Positions 12,923-24,846 of a stretch of DNA of 64,000 bases are shown piece by piece (the first letter of the stretch is position 1; each line of letters opens with the position of its first letter). The translations under genes were made by a program, and so were the position numbers. Source of the stretch: Mytilus galloprovincialis. Its lineage: Eukaryota; Mollusca; Bivalvia; Mytilida; Mytilidae. Below the pieces are notes generated by a model, which worked only from the letters and a program-made list of their open reading frames with translations, searched no databases and was not told the origin of the DNA. Location: NCBI RefSeq assembly GCF_965363235.1, contig NC_134846.1:30328218-30392217 (forward strand). The letters run 5' to 3'.

Positions 12923-13073
12923 CAATATACGTATAGTGTCTTGAAATATGAAATTTATTTGTATTCGGCACGAAACAGGGGAAATGCTAGGTAGAACCTC
13001 GCATTTCCCCCGTTTCTAAGCCTCATACAAATAAATTTCATATTTCAAGACACTATACATTGTACGTATATTG
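12923..13073. mobile_element. Hairpin element H1, core shared with 26004-26153
   Basis: Arms of about 60 bases pair almost perfectly: caatatacgtatagtgtctt at the left returns as its complement ending gtacgtatattg. The apical part (cgaaacaggggaaatgct ... gcatttcccccgtttct, then aagcctcat) recurs in the hairpin at 26004-26153. A foldback or MITE origin is likely. Confidence 0.8.
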
Positions 13074-13298
13074 TCTAATTGTACGTTCAAAAAGTAAAAT
13101 TTGCGTTTTCAAAATTAGGAATAACAAGAAGTGTTAAAGTCAGAACATCAAAATGAAAATGTCTAAAAAAAAATAGATTTCATTGAAATGTAAAATATAA
13201 ACAATATGTCCTGTCATTAATCAATTGAATTATTTTTCAATTGAAACTTCTATTGGTGTGAACATATCAACAAAGTGTAAATGCGCAATATAATATAT

Positions 13299-13455
13299 TT
13301 AAGGAATGACTGTAATATTTTTTCTGTCTATGAAGAAATAACATAAAAAATTTGGTGCACACTTGATAACGCGCGTAGCGGGTTATTTAACAGTGTGCAC
13401 CACATTTTTTATGTTATTTCGAATAGACAGAAAAATATTACTGTCATTTCTTATA
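13299..13455. mobile_element. Hairpin element H2
   Basis: Arms starting near aaggaatgactgtaatattt (13301), through tttctgtctatgaag and aataacataaaaaa to ggtgcacact, return as agtgtgcacc ... ttatgttatttcg ... gacagaaaaatattactgtc. The loop of about 28 bases contains gataacgcgcgtagcgggtt. No coding sequence. It is probably a foldback transposon. Confidence 0.8.
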
Positions 13456-13604
13456 ATTTAATTCTAAATTCCATTTTAAACCGTAGAAAACCATGAAAAA
13501 ACGTTGATGACGTCACGGTCACATGACTAAATTATGTGGTCTATGGGCTCATAACAAAATAACGTCAGCCAATCAGAAGACGCGTTACATTCAAAATTAA
13601 ACTA

Positions 13605-13898
13605 TTATTGTATAGCAATATAATATTTCCCACAGAAAGTAACCAAAAGTTAGCGTGCAATAAATTCTCATATTGCACCAGTGCAATAAATTTCAAAATT
13701 CATGACGTCATCAACGACAAAATCTTGGTTTACATCAATTTTTACTTTTAAATATTATATTCCTATACAATAAAAGGATTAATGCATGAATATTGGGGAA
13801 TATTGTCCCTTGTAGAACATATATTGCACTCGGAAGCTCTTGCAATATAAAATTCTACTCGGGACAATATTCCCCAATATTCATGCAATAACCCTATA
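13605..13898 (-). mobile_element. Composite hairpin MITE-like element, right (inverted) copy
   Basis: This is the reverse complement of the element at 9807-10104, with about ten scattered substitutions and small indels. It includes both palindromes and the shared tgacgtcat box. The two copies face each other 3.5 kb apart. Confidence 0.85.
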
Positions 13899-14261
13899 AC
13901 ATTTGGCGAAAGTATTATTGAACGGTAACACCCAAAGTTACTCTTTTTTTAACTGAATGCACCTAGTAAAGCAAGCTATCCTCACAATATATATATAATA
14001 TATAAGTATATAACGTCTAAATGTGTAACAACTTCAGTCCATGCAGTGGCAGAGTGATACCAAAAAAATGTACCAGTTTTTTTTTAATTAACCTTAATAA
14101 TGGCGCTAGTTTCGGAATTGGCATGATTTAATCTTAATATGAATTTTCTTTATAAATAACTTGTTTATCTAATAGTGTGATTATGCATGAATTTAGTTTG
14201 GGCCTCTCCCAGACAAAGCTGACCTTAGCTGGTTTGGTTGTAATTTCAATTGTAGCTATGA

Positions 14262-14298
<37 letters not shown>

Positions 14299-15364
14299 AG
14301 CTACATGTATGTTTAAATTTCCAATTATAGCTTGACCTGTCATGAAAGTTTTTCTACCCAGGTTGTGATTTACAAAATGTATATAAGTTTGTTTCTAGAT
14401 CGGCTGCAAACACAATGAGTGTAACTAACTGAAACGGAATTTTACAGTGTCTTCCTCGGCTTTATAGTATCATTTCCTCACATAGACGTTATAGTATCTA
14501 TTATTATTTATATGGATACCAAATGATCTAGATATGATATATTTTTCTTCAGATATATTGGATTCCCCCTAGGGAAGATTGCTTTATTCAGACGTAACAA
14601 AAACGTAATGAAGCTGTAATCCTGAAAAGAAACCAATTCATGCAGATGTAGATTTCATTCCGCTAAAAAGGAAATGTTCGTTTATAGCAAGCAACAGGCA
14701 AATTAAGTTTTTCTTTCGCGTCGCCAAGTAAATCTATCAATTTATAGTGCCTCATCCCAGTAGGTCGTGCTTGATTTGTGCGTCAAAGGATTTCTTAAAC
14801 TCAAAGAAAATGAGATTATTGAATTTCTGGTTTCCTTTATCGATCCAGAACGAGGTTCGTCTCTTGTCGTGCTAGTTGATGGCAGACGATGGTTATTATT
14901 GGCGAGAATTAATCATGACCGATCGCCAGCAATTGCAACTATCAAATGCATTTCTTTTTTATATTAAATCCATGGCGTGAGTCTGTAAATAAGAAATTAT
15001 CCATAATTGAAAAATACATAGGGAAATGTAGCGAGATGAGATGGGGAATTGTTGCTTATTGCACCGTCCACGTCCGTAATACAGTTCTGTTAATGAGAAA
15101 TGACAGACCAATTTTCAGGGCATTTATTGTATTTATATTACTATATATGTTTGTATTAGGCTACATAAATGTACGCACGAAACTGACAATTGCTACAGGA
15201 TGTCTGCTGCGGAAATTGAAAATAAAAACATTTTTACAAATGATGACGTTCATAGAAGAAACTGTTTTAAGTTAATGCCTTAAAATTACGGAAAAATGTA
15301 AATAGTTTCGAAATTTGAAGTAATATAATATTGTTTGGTGTAAAAACTGTTCAGGAAATAAAAA
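13899..15364. other. Intergenic stretch with 33-base poly(A)
   Basis: A run of 33 A residues occupies 14265-14297. The overlapping open frames at 14767-14967 and 14946-15275 (66 and 109 residues) show no recognised motif. The second has a hydrophobic segment (FIVFILLYMFVLGYI) but no other sign of a real gene. Confidence 0.4.
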
Positions 15365-16260
15365 GAAAACTACGGAAGCCGATAAGGGCCATTAAAAAAA
15401 ATGATGTCGTAATTACGACAAAGCATATCGTAATTTCGACATAACATGTCGTTATTACGACATCGCTATGTCGTTATTTCGACATAACATGTCGTTATAA
15501 CGACATCGCTATGTCGTAATTTCGACATAACATGTCGTTATAACGACATAGCTATGTCGTAATAACGACATCGCTATTATATATTTAAAAGAATATGTAT
15601 CATTATTGCCAAGAGACTAAATGACACAGAAATTAACAACTATAGGTCATCATATTGCCCTCAATAATAAGAAAAGCCCCCGCATAGTCAACTATAAAGG
15701 AGGGACGAAAGATACCAGAGGGAGAGTCCTCGAAATGCTGTGTGGCAGTGTTATTAATTAATTATTAGCTCCCTTGGTAAAACTCCAAATTTCATATTTA
15801 ATGTATTTCATTGTTAAATAATATACATGAAGCTTAATAAGTATATATTTGTTAATTGCATAGCTTTTGCTATTTGAATTCATTGGTTAAAGATATTTAT
15901 TTACATTGTAAAGTTTAATATTTGCATCGTTGCAAAATCTTTGGTTACCTTCTCTGGTTACCTTCTGTGAGAAACTTATATAACTTATATATTTCATAGA
16001 TCCCACTGAAGGTTAATAAAGTGTCGACCGTAGAAGGACTTTATATGCTGTATAAGCCAATGAAATTACTATATTTTGAAAGAATAATATGTGGTACTAT
16101 ATATATATGAGGACTGACATTCAGTCCTACCAAGGAAAGCCAAGCTTTCCACCTACTGTTACAGAAGCGCAAACTACATGGCGTCCTGTAATAAGGGTGA
16201 ACTGAAGTATTAATTGCTGTATGTCTTCTTTCAAACGGTGGGCACGATGTTCCTACAACC
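15365..16260 (+). mobile_element. Left arm of a 3.7-kb inverted repeat
   Basis: The outer end gaaaactacggaagccgata returns inverted at 19092 (tatcggcttccgtag), and the inner end cacgatgttcctacaac (to 16260) returns as gttgtaggaacatcgtg at 18231. Between these, matching blocks lie in order: the gtcgttataacgac array, an S1 repeat fragment (15595-15660), gagagtcc...ctgtgtggcagtg, and the tatatttgttaattgc region. The arms differ by many substitutions and indels, so they are old. A long-TIR DNA transposon or an inverted duplication would both fit. Confidence 0.85.
15402..15580 (+). repeat. Palindromic minisatellite of GTCGTTATAACGAC type
   Basis: This is an alternating array of short self-complementary words (atgtcgttataacgacat, atgtcgtaatttcgacat) joined by cgct or aaca spacers. 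About eight half-units are present. An inverted array of the same kind lies at 18918-19047. Each unit can form a hairpin, and the whole array could extrude as a cruciform. Confidence 0.9.
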
Positions 16261-17429
16261 CCTAGGATTTAAAACAGAATCTTCGAAATTTCATCCGCAA
16301 AACAAAATGAAAATGTTAGAAAACACGAACCAATATTAAAACAAAATCAATATATGTTTTAAATTATGTTTTTACAGCTCTTGATCATATAGTAAGTAAT
16401 TACTAGTTTATTTGAGGATTAAAATAACAAAGCTATGTGAAGAAAACGGATGTCCAATGTTGCATTTATGAAAAACTGTTTTAACTCTTATGTAAAGTGA
16501 TCCTATTTCTTATTCTCTGATCTTTTTAATTCTTGGCAGAAACAGCGACATGTGTCGGTTTTTTGTGGCGTTAAAGCCGTTATTTTGCCAAATTTCATTT
16601 GACTCGGTGGCTGCATATTAAGCTGGAATAAGAAAAATGTCCAACGGCATATTTCGTTAACTTAACGACTGAAAGTGAATTTTATGAGAAGATATAGCAG
16701 AAAATGAATAAAAAGAGTAGACAATAATAATATCTAACATAAGTACAAATATTTGCCTCATTGTTCGTGAGTTCAAATATTGCTGATTCAATAAAATCTT
16801 CTCTACACAGTCGTTTTTCAAACGGTAGCCATTTTGTCCAAGTTGATATTTCATTTTTCAAAGCAGTTAACGCGTATTTTTTATAATTGATCAAAACAAA
16901 AGATAGATACACGAAGATTAAAAAATGCCAAGATTCTTTTCTTATTAACTACATATTTGGGTCTAGGAGGAATAAGTGATTCCACTCATTACAAAAAGGT
17001 AGCCAATTTGTCCAAACGTCTGAAAACGTCTAAAATCCGAAAGACGCTAATTTCCGACGTTACATTTGCTAAAGTTTCAATTAAAATGTTCATGATAATT
17101 AACAACAAATCGTGTTATGAAATTTGGAAAAACAGGTTGATGATTGGTTCCGAAAAAAAAGAAAATGCTATAGACTCCGCCCGGGGACATAGGTTCGATT
17201 CAGGTTAAATTTTGCAATTTTTATTAATCGTTTATAGCTTTTAACGATTTATTTAAAAGAATGGGGAAATGGGGGAAAATCTCATTACATGACCTTCATC
17301 CAACTTTTGCAAAGACAAATTGGAGACACCAAGACAGTCCTCTAAATGTAAAATGCGAATTAAAATTGATGTTGCGGAGTACTTCCGAAATAGACCATTT
17401 AAAGTCGTCACTTCAGTAAGGTGCAATCA
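16261..17429. other. Spacer of the 3.7-kb inverted repeat, first part
   Basis: No recognised domain. The 83-residue frame at 16957-17208 ends near a B-box-like word (ggttcgattc at 17192). No complete tRNA or SINE could be built around it. Confidence 0.35.
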
Positions 17430-17825
17430 CCAATATTAAAAGACTTAATACCAGTTCAGGGAATGTTTTACTTCGCGATTTGTCCTGCTATTCATGTTAT
17501 AACTGTCGTGATGAGAGTAATTCCTGTACTAGCGAAGCCGGAACTTTTCGTCAATATAAACTTGTGCATGAAATGGAGGTAATTGAAAGACGAATCCCAA
17601 ACAACGACGAAAACCGTTTCATCGAATTAATAAAAACCCGGGATTATATTAGCCGTTTTCATGGACGACCCAGGAGTAGATTACTATATTTTAAAGAAGT
17701 TGAACACTATAATAGATGACTTGGGAAATAATTCGCAAGCCAAGGTTCAAGTAATTGAAGGGGTGTATTTCGACAACTTGTGTGCCAGGGAAAATACAAT
17801 TCTATTCAAATTCAACCAAGGGTAA
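17430..17825 (+). pseudogene. Coding-like Cys-containing fragment in the inverted-repeat spacer
   Basis: A frame reading SGNVLLRDLSCYSCYNC, then RDESNSCTSEAGTFRQYKL, runs to about 17719. The sequence is then open in a second frame (MDDPGVDYYILKKLNT, DLGNNSQAKVQVIEGVYFDN) up to a stop near 17824. The LSCYSCYNC block resembles the Cys motif of uncharacterised multicopy animal proteins, from memory only. Two joined frames with a plausible amino-acid mix suggest a decayed gene carried between the arms. Function is unknown. Confidence 0.35.
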
Positions 17826-18230
17826 AAATGTTCGATTTACTTGCAGTGTCAGATATATTTGTATTGGGGTCGAATTAAGATATAGAAATTTTACAATGAC
17901 AGATGATATGCACCTTGAAAGTTAAACATCCTATGATCAAAGTTTTGTACATCTAAAAAAAAATTTTTTTATGGAAAACCGTATACATGTACTTCCGTCC
18001 CATCTTTCCTTCCTACATTACTTGCGACAGTTCTGTATTTTTAGTTGAAATAACTGAAGGGTAAACATTATTAAATCGATTTCCACACCTTGAGGTAACT
18101 TATGATAAAATGACATCACAAAACGAACAGAACCAGAATCAACCAACATATAAAAAAAACGAATAAAACTTGCAAAAATTAATCGAAGTCAAAAACCCTC
18201 TTCGACGCCGCATTGTAAGTGTAACGTGGT
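17826..18230. other. Spacer of the 3.7-kb inverted repeat, last part
   Basis: AT-rich sequence with no recognised gene, RNA or repeat up to the right arm at 18231. Confidence 0.4.
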
Positions 18231-19092
18231 GTTGTAGGAACATCGTGTCCAACGTTTGAAAGTAGAAATAGAGCAATCAATACTTCAATTCACCCTTATT
18301 ACAAGAAGCCATGTAGTTTGCGATTATTTGATTGTAGGTGGAAACCTTAGCTTGCCTTGGTAGTACTGCTTGTCAGTACACACATTATTCTTCCAATAAT
18401 ATTAAAATGAAGTTTATATCGTTTTTTATGGTTGGCTATATAATTCTTTTTATTTATAATTAGCCATATAACCCGTCCACAATACGACGATAAGGTCAAA
18501 TCTTTAATGGGATCTATAAAATATATAACTTTCTCACAGAAGGTAACCAAAGACTTTGCGACGATGCAAATATTAAACTTTACAATATAAATAAATATCT
18601 TAAACCAATGGATTCAAATAGCAAAAGCTATGCAATTAACAAATATATACTTATTTTAAAAGCTCTATGTAAATTATTTAACAATAAAATACATTAAATA
18701 TGAAATTTGGAGTTTTACCAAGGGAGCTAAAAATTTATAAAAACACTGTCTGCCACACAGCATTTCAGGGACTCTCCCTCTGGTATCGTTCGTCCCTCTT
18801 TTATAGCTGACTATGTACCGCTTTTCTAATTATTGGGGGCATTATAATGACCTATATTTGTTAATTTCTGTGTCATTTAGTCTCTTGGCAATCATAATAC
18901 ATATTCTTGTATATATATAGCGATGTCGTTATTACGACATAGCTAAATCGTTATAACGACATAGTGATGTCGTTATAACGACATGTTATGTCGAAATAAC
19001 GACATACCGATGTCGTAAAACGACATGTTATGTCGAAATTACGACAAAATTTTTTTTTTTTTGAATGGCCCTTATCGGCTTCCGTAGAAAAC
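18231..19092 (-). mobile_element. Right arm of the 3.7-kb inverted repeat
   Basis: This is the reverse complement of 15365-16260 in block order, with numerous differences. It includes the S1 fragment at about 18800-18900, the palindromic minisatellite at 18918-19047 and the terminal tatcggcttccgtag. A T-run (about 14) sits beside the end, where the left arm has an A-run. Confidence 0.85.
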
Positions 19093-21037
19093 AAACAGTT
19101 TTTATAAATGATGTCCTTTCTAAAAGAATTTATGTAATGCACTAAAGTTATTGATAAATGAATAAAAAAAATCTACTATTTTTATCTTTTCTCTCTGAAT
19201 TTTCAATTGAAAGGAACGTTTTTGTTTCTCCTTTTCAACTTATTATAAGAGAAAATCATAATAAAATAATTTAAATTTTGAAATTTGATGAGCACACAAG
19301 TGGCAAATAAGATAATGTTACTGCCTGTGTATTGCTGAATTAAGTGTGCCTTTTACATTTTGGAAATAGAGAATATACTAGAAGGAAAAATGCAATATTT
19401 GTGACAATACAGTCCCTCCGTGGTAAAGGGGACAAAACTTAACTAATCGTTTAACACAAACTAGCAAACTAAATAAAGTAAATGAATGACACATTTTATG
19501 AAGATGATTTTTTATACATATTTAATGGATGTTGTGCAAAGGAAAACAAAACAGATGATACGAACTTTCAACATAGTGTAACTGCGGAATCGTACAATAG
19601 TTTTGATGTCGTACAGCTGAAACACAAATACATGGTGTAAGTTAGGCTCCGACTTATTTTTTCAAATAGTTCGAATAAACTCTTTCGATTGGCCCGATTA
19701 TTTTTGTTTTTGATTGGTTCGATCTATCTTGTCGATTGGTCCTAGTCATCTTTTCGATTGATTCGAGTTAACTTCAACAGTGTCACGAAATATTTAAGAA
19801 TGGGTCTAACTTGTCTTTGGTCCGTGTTGCCATGCATTCATTTCGAAAAGAAAACTCGGACTAGTCGGAAAGACAAGTCAGACCACTTATGAAACATCTA
19901 GAGACCGTGTTATAAAGACAAGTCGGACCATTATAAACGACAACTTGGACCGCATTACAGAAAAGTGTTAAGACTTCTGAATCATTTTTTTTATTTTTCT
20001 GTAGCAGTGTCATAGATATATATCGTATTGATGGGAACGTCAATTTGATCCATAACTGGGAATTGTTCATATACGGGCTACCAACCAAGGCGCTGTACTT
20101 CGACCTATTAAAGTTTACTGTTATACATTATGACTTGAATATAGAGATGTCTCATTGGCACACGTAGCACATCTCCTTATATCTAACTAGTTCTTAAAAA
20201 GATAAGAGTGATCCGAGGTGTCCTGAATATCCCAAGAAATGGTGGTCTGATTTCTTTGTTTATTGAACATAAAAAGTATAATCGTACGAGAATAGGTCCG
20301 ACAAGTGTTTCTTCTTAGTCCGAGTTACCTTTTAGGGTCATTATTCTATCGATATTGTTTTAATAATTTCAAACGGGTTGTTTGATTTATGATAAACAAA
20401 TTATTAGTATTATCGTACTCATAAAACGTTGTGGTATGTCATATTTTGTTTTCCTTTAAAATTAAATGTATCGGCAGACAAGAATGACAAAAATGCATAT
20501 GCCTCCTCACTCCTAGACCTCTTGGTGACATTTCTCTCTTACATTGAAATTAACTCATCATACATGTATATGGTCACCGAATAATAATGATTATTTCTTA
20601 TGCAGCAAAAATACTGCAATCTGATTGGTTGACTACCCCGGTGTAAATAGCACCCCACCCTTGTTCACCCGGGGATAAATAAAATTTTGCCAAAATTTTA
20701 AAAAAAAATAAATTTTGCCAAAAAAAAAGAATAAAAAATTAAGTTTTTCAAAAAATATAGAAAAAAAATAAAAATTTAGAAAAAAAAATAATAAGAAGAA
20801 AATGCTAAAAAAAAAAAAAATTTTTTTTAAATATTTTTTTTTTTTTTTTTTTTTGTAAACTCAAAAGAACACAAAAATTTTCAGAATTTTTCCAAAAATA
20901 AAGTAAAAAGTATTTGACAATGTGCAGCAACATGGACATTGAAATAATATTACGCTGGAAGTTTTTCATTACCATTTTTACAATTTTACGTCCTGGTTTC
21001 AAAATGAGTAAAGGAATTGTTCATAAGAAATAAATTC
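19093..21037. other. AT-rich stretch with homopolymer blocks
   Basis: No gene is seen. Positions 20095-20190 contain a minus-strand fragment of repeat S1 (gagatgtctcattggcacac). From about 20690 to 20860 the sequence is mainly A- and T-runs (aaaaaaaataaattttgcca and similar), a low-complexity tract. Confidence 0.5.
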
Positions 21038-21177
21038 GTTATCTTGGTGTAATCAGGGGTGTACGGAATTTTACACCGTTGTTGAAAATTCATACACCCG
21101 TTCGGCTGCGCCTCAGGGTGTATGAATTTTCAACAACGGTGTAAAATTCTGTACACCCCTGATTACACCAAGATAAC
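21038..21177. mobile_element. Hairpin element H3
   Basis: Arms gttatcttggtgtaatcagg ... tgaaaattcatacaccc pair with gggtgtatgaattttca ... cctgattacaccaagataac. About 60 bases per arm show very few mismatches, with a GC-rich loop (gttcggctgcgcctca). The near-perfect arms imply a young foldback element or frequent arm correction. Confidence 0.85.
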
Positions 21178-21405
21178 TAATAGTAGCTAGGTGTGTAAAA
21201 GATATTTTTTTTAACACAAAATTCAAACAGAACCATCAAACCAACCACTTTTTATTATTTTACTTTTTCCGGAATCTGTGCATAGTACCTTCCTCTGGCC
21301 AGAACGTTTTGTCTTTATTAAATAGATTTCTGAACATATTTTTTTTATCCCTTTATGAGTGTTTTTATGTGCTCCAACTTGTGATTTGTGCAATAATATA
21401 CTGTG

Positions 21406-21612
21406 GATTCATTTATTTTCGTGGGTACCAGTTTTCGTGGATAACGGAAAACTTGTATGTTCGTGGATATCTAAATTCGTGGTTTTGCTGATGTTTGCAT
21501 ACAAGACAGTAGATAATTTGTAAATCGTTTAACATTTAATTTCGTTGTTTACCTGTACCCCCGAAATTAACGAAAATTGTATCCAACGAATTACAATGAT
21601 CCACAATATATA
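21406..21612. mobile_element. MITE with ACTGTGGATTCATT-type ends
   Basis: The ends actgtggattcatt (from 21407) and aatgatccacaatat are inverted repeats. Inside, ttcgtggat words on one side (ttttcgtgggtacc, ttcgtggatatc) mirror gaaattaacgaaaattgtat on the other, which makes the element largely self-complementary. It is about 200 bp and non-coding. Confidence 0.7.
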
Positions 21613-21800
21613 TATGTTACAGTGAATTTGTATAATCATGGATTATGTAGAATCCCTGATTTTTCAGGGAATATGTAGAATCACTAAAATAATAGGAAAT
21701 TATATATAATCCATGAAAATTACCAGTGATTTTACATAATCACTGAACATTTTGATAATTATTCTACAAATTTCCTAATATAATTTCAGGGATTATGAAT
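21613..21800 (+). repeat. Short-word repeat block (ggattatgtagaatcactga)
   Basis: Imperfect tandem words around ggattatgtagaatc and cactga alternate with their complements. An inverted relative at 33243-33365 shares the flank atatatatgttacagtgaa and the same words. It is probably a dispersed repeat with internal symmetry. Confidence 0.6.
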
Positions 21801-21897
21801 AATTTATGGATCCTTTGTTTGATAAACATATATATATATATACTAATACACACCCGTGATATCGCGGGTCCGTGATTGAATTCAAGTATATAACTAT

Positions 21898-23010
21898 GCG
21901 TAAGTATGGAACGCCAACACTGTCTTGTTATGACCATTTTCTTTATATGATGTGCATTTACCTTTATATGATGTGCAAATATCCTTACATGATGTGCAAA
22001 CATCCTTATATGATGTACAAACATCATTATTTGATGTGCAAACATCACTATATGATGTGCAAACATCATTATATGATGTGCAAACATCATTATATGATAT
22101 GCAGGTATACTTATATGATGTGCATATATACTTATATGATGTGCTTATATACTTATATGATGTGCAAATATACTTATATGATGTGCATATGTACTTATAT
22201 GATGTGCGAATGTACTAATATGATGTGCAAACATTCTTATATGATGTGCAAACGTATTTATATTATGTACAACGATCCTTATATGATGTGCAAATATACT
22301 TATGTCATGTGCAAATATACTTATATGATGTGTACATATCATTATATGATGTGTACATATCATTATATGATGTGTACATATCATTATATGATGTGTACAT
22401 ATCATTATATGATGTGTACATATCATTATATGATGTGTACATATCATTATATGATGTGCAGTTACCATACTATTATGTGCAAATATCTTTATATGATGTG
22501 GTTGTGTCATTATATTATGTGCTTGTAATCTTATATTATGTGGTTTGGTTTACTTCATTATATGATGTCGAAACGTCATTATATGATGTGCTTTCATCGT
22601 CCTTATGGTCAATGAACATGATTACGATTAGAATGATTACTGTCTACGTCATAACTGATTCCGATCTGCTTCTGTAAACTAAAAACCCGGCTCAAATATG
22701 TGTCCATCGCTAGCGAGAGTGCAATTAATAGGAAAAATGAGACGATGCAATTTAACAAAATCAACGTTTTAAACAGTTCAGAGGGAGATAATTTAAAGAT
22801 CAACTAATACAGGAGCTAATTGGAGAAATTTGCGGCTGTGGCGAAAATATGATAAAACAAATTTTGAAGCTCTTTAGGTTGCTATTTGGGTTTAGCAAAA
22901 GCTACGTGTTGCAGGTCGTACTTTGACCTATGAGTGTTTACTCTTACAAATTATGACTTGGATGGAGAGTTTTCTCATTGGCTCTCATACCACATCTTCT
23001 TATTTCTATT
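21898..23010 (+). mobile_element. Left arm of a 6.5-kb inverted repeat
   Basis: The arm starts cgtaagtatggaacgccaac and carries, in order, the 18-bp minisatellite, gaacatgattacgattagaa, a gacgatgcaatttaacaaaa region, aaatatgataaaacaaattt (to 22866) and a minus-strand S1 fragment (22910-23010). Each block returns inverted between 26700 and 28360. The right arm is longer because of a tandem duplication and a MITE insertion. Confidence 0.85.
21940..22612 (+). repeat. 18-bp minisatellite (TTATATGATGTGCAAATA type), about 37 copies
   Basis: The unit is ttatatgatgtgcaaaca with variants; six copies of tatgatgtgtacatatcat near 22335-22460 are identical. Because 18 is divisible by three, several frames stay open, giving long artificial proteins (YDVQTSL- or YMMCKH-type repeats) on both strands. 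No start context, signal peptide or conserved flank supports translation. Confidence 0.95.
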
Positions 23011-24846
23011 CATTGCAAAATGCATCATTGAACTCACAGTCAGTTTTAAAAATATTTCACAACAATAGCTATAAAATTATCTTCTCATGCATAATATGGC
23101 GAGATGGTTTTTTTATAAAATTTTATTGAATAATATAAATGGTAAGATGTATAATGTAGTGTTACTCCTCCAAAACCATACAAATTCGGACATATTTGTG
23201 ATATGACGTAAACATGCAGTGTTTTGTACTTCCTTTATTTGTCTTTGAAACAATCTTTTTTTTCCTCAGAAAAAGCCAAAATAAATATCCAAATTCGGAG
23301 ACTGCATGCTTAATCCACGTACTGCCCGCGAAATGCAAAATGGTCAGGTTTGGTAATGTTCACATATTTGTATATACAGATTGTTTATTTTCAACTTATT
23401 TCAATGGAGATTTTTTTAACGTATTGTTCTCTTGTGTGTGTTTTTTTGGGGGGGGGGGGAGTCGTGAAAAGTTTATGTCTTTGGAATGATTATTTTTCCC
23501 CTATTTCACGGTAACAAACTTGGAAAATAAATTAGAGGAATTCCCATCTTTCCTACGCCGTCCCCACCACCAATGATGAAAATGACAATAATTATAATTT
23601 ACTTATTTTTAAATCTGTTCTTATAATATAAAAAAAAAGACGTGGTATGATTGCCAATGAGACAACTCTCCACAAGAGACCAAAATGACACAGAAATTAA
23701 CACTTATAGGTAACCGTAAGGCCTTCAACAATGAACAAAGCCCATACCGCATAGTCAGTACAAAAGGCCCCGATATGACAATGTAAAACAATTCAAACGA
23801 GAAAACTATTTTGCTCAGAAAAGGTTTCCCTATAAATAAGTATCAAGATAAAAGGCAATAAAACAACAAAACTCATAAGAGCCAAAATTGCCCAAAATGG
23901 GACTTTAAAATTTACCATAAAATGTATTCAGACACATTGCAATATTTTTTTTTAATCTATTGTAGTTTTAAAAATAAACCTAAAATATTAAAAGTCACCG
24001 CCGTAAATCTTCACTTAGAAAAAAATAAAACACAACTCTCTATACATGTATGTCAGAGACCACCAGGCCTCAGTAAACAAAAAAATAAATATAGTATTTT
24101 TATGTTCATTCAGACACAAATCTAATTAAATTACAGCTATTGTGTGTCCAAGCTATGCTTACGCGAATCTGAAAACGCTCCATTCTATTTTCTGTTTAAA
24201 GACCATTGGGATTCTCAGTTTTGTCGGATTGATATACACCTTCAAAAATTTGAAGGCTGAATGTCATTGGCTTATGTAATATTTACTAGAACAGAAAGTA
24301 TCAAAGGACTGAAGTACTGAACATCGGATGACCACAAGTTCTCGTTGATGGTCACACGCACTTGTCTTAAAGAACATCACATCACAATACCTGAAAGTGA
24401 GGTTAACTTACAGAGACATATTTTTTTCTGAGACAAGTTCGTGCGTGGATGTTGAACGGACTCGTTTAGATATTCAACATGATATAGTCAGTATCAAAAA
24501 CGAAACTACCTATTGTTCTATATATAACAGTTACATGTATACATAATTTTTATCCAAATGCTATAGCATTCTATTCTACTATTCTAATAAAAGTGCAGTG
24601 CAAGTGCATGGTGAAAACACTTCTATAATAATTCGGATTTTCTAATAGTTTGGATTTATGTAGGCATTCATTTTTCCCGTATAAACGTTCTTGAGATGTT
24701 CTTCCGAATGCGTTAACACAATTGTCCTGTATGTGTGCCTAGATATAACTTACTTATAACTTAAAAATATATTTCTAACGACGCAACATTTTCATATAAT
24801 TAATTTAATATGTTCTAAAAAAAAATTTTTTATGAGTATTACTTGA
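23011..24846. other. Spacer of the 6.5-kb inverted repeat with one S1 repeat
   Basis: No gene is recognised. A plus-strand S1 copy lies at 23640-23815 (gtatgattgccaatgagaca, gacacagaaattaacactta, aagcccataccgcatagtca). A G-run of 12 occurs near 23448-23459. Confidence 0.5.

Noticed and set aside
15402..15580. CRISPR-like array
   Set aside because: Units are palindromic, lack unique spacers, and the window is clearly eukaryotic; this is a minisatellite.
17185..17208. Possible tRNA gene from a ggttcgattc B-box-like word
   Set aside because: No cloverleaf or A box could be fitted around it.
21872..22677. Open frames of 88-218 residues on both strands (YMMCKH, YDVQTS, AHHI repeats)
   Set aside because: They are translations of an 18-base minisatellite whose period is a multiple of three; all share the same DNA and none has a non-repeat domain.
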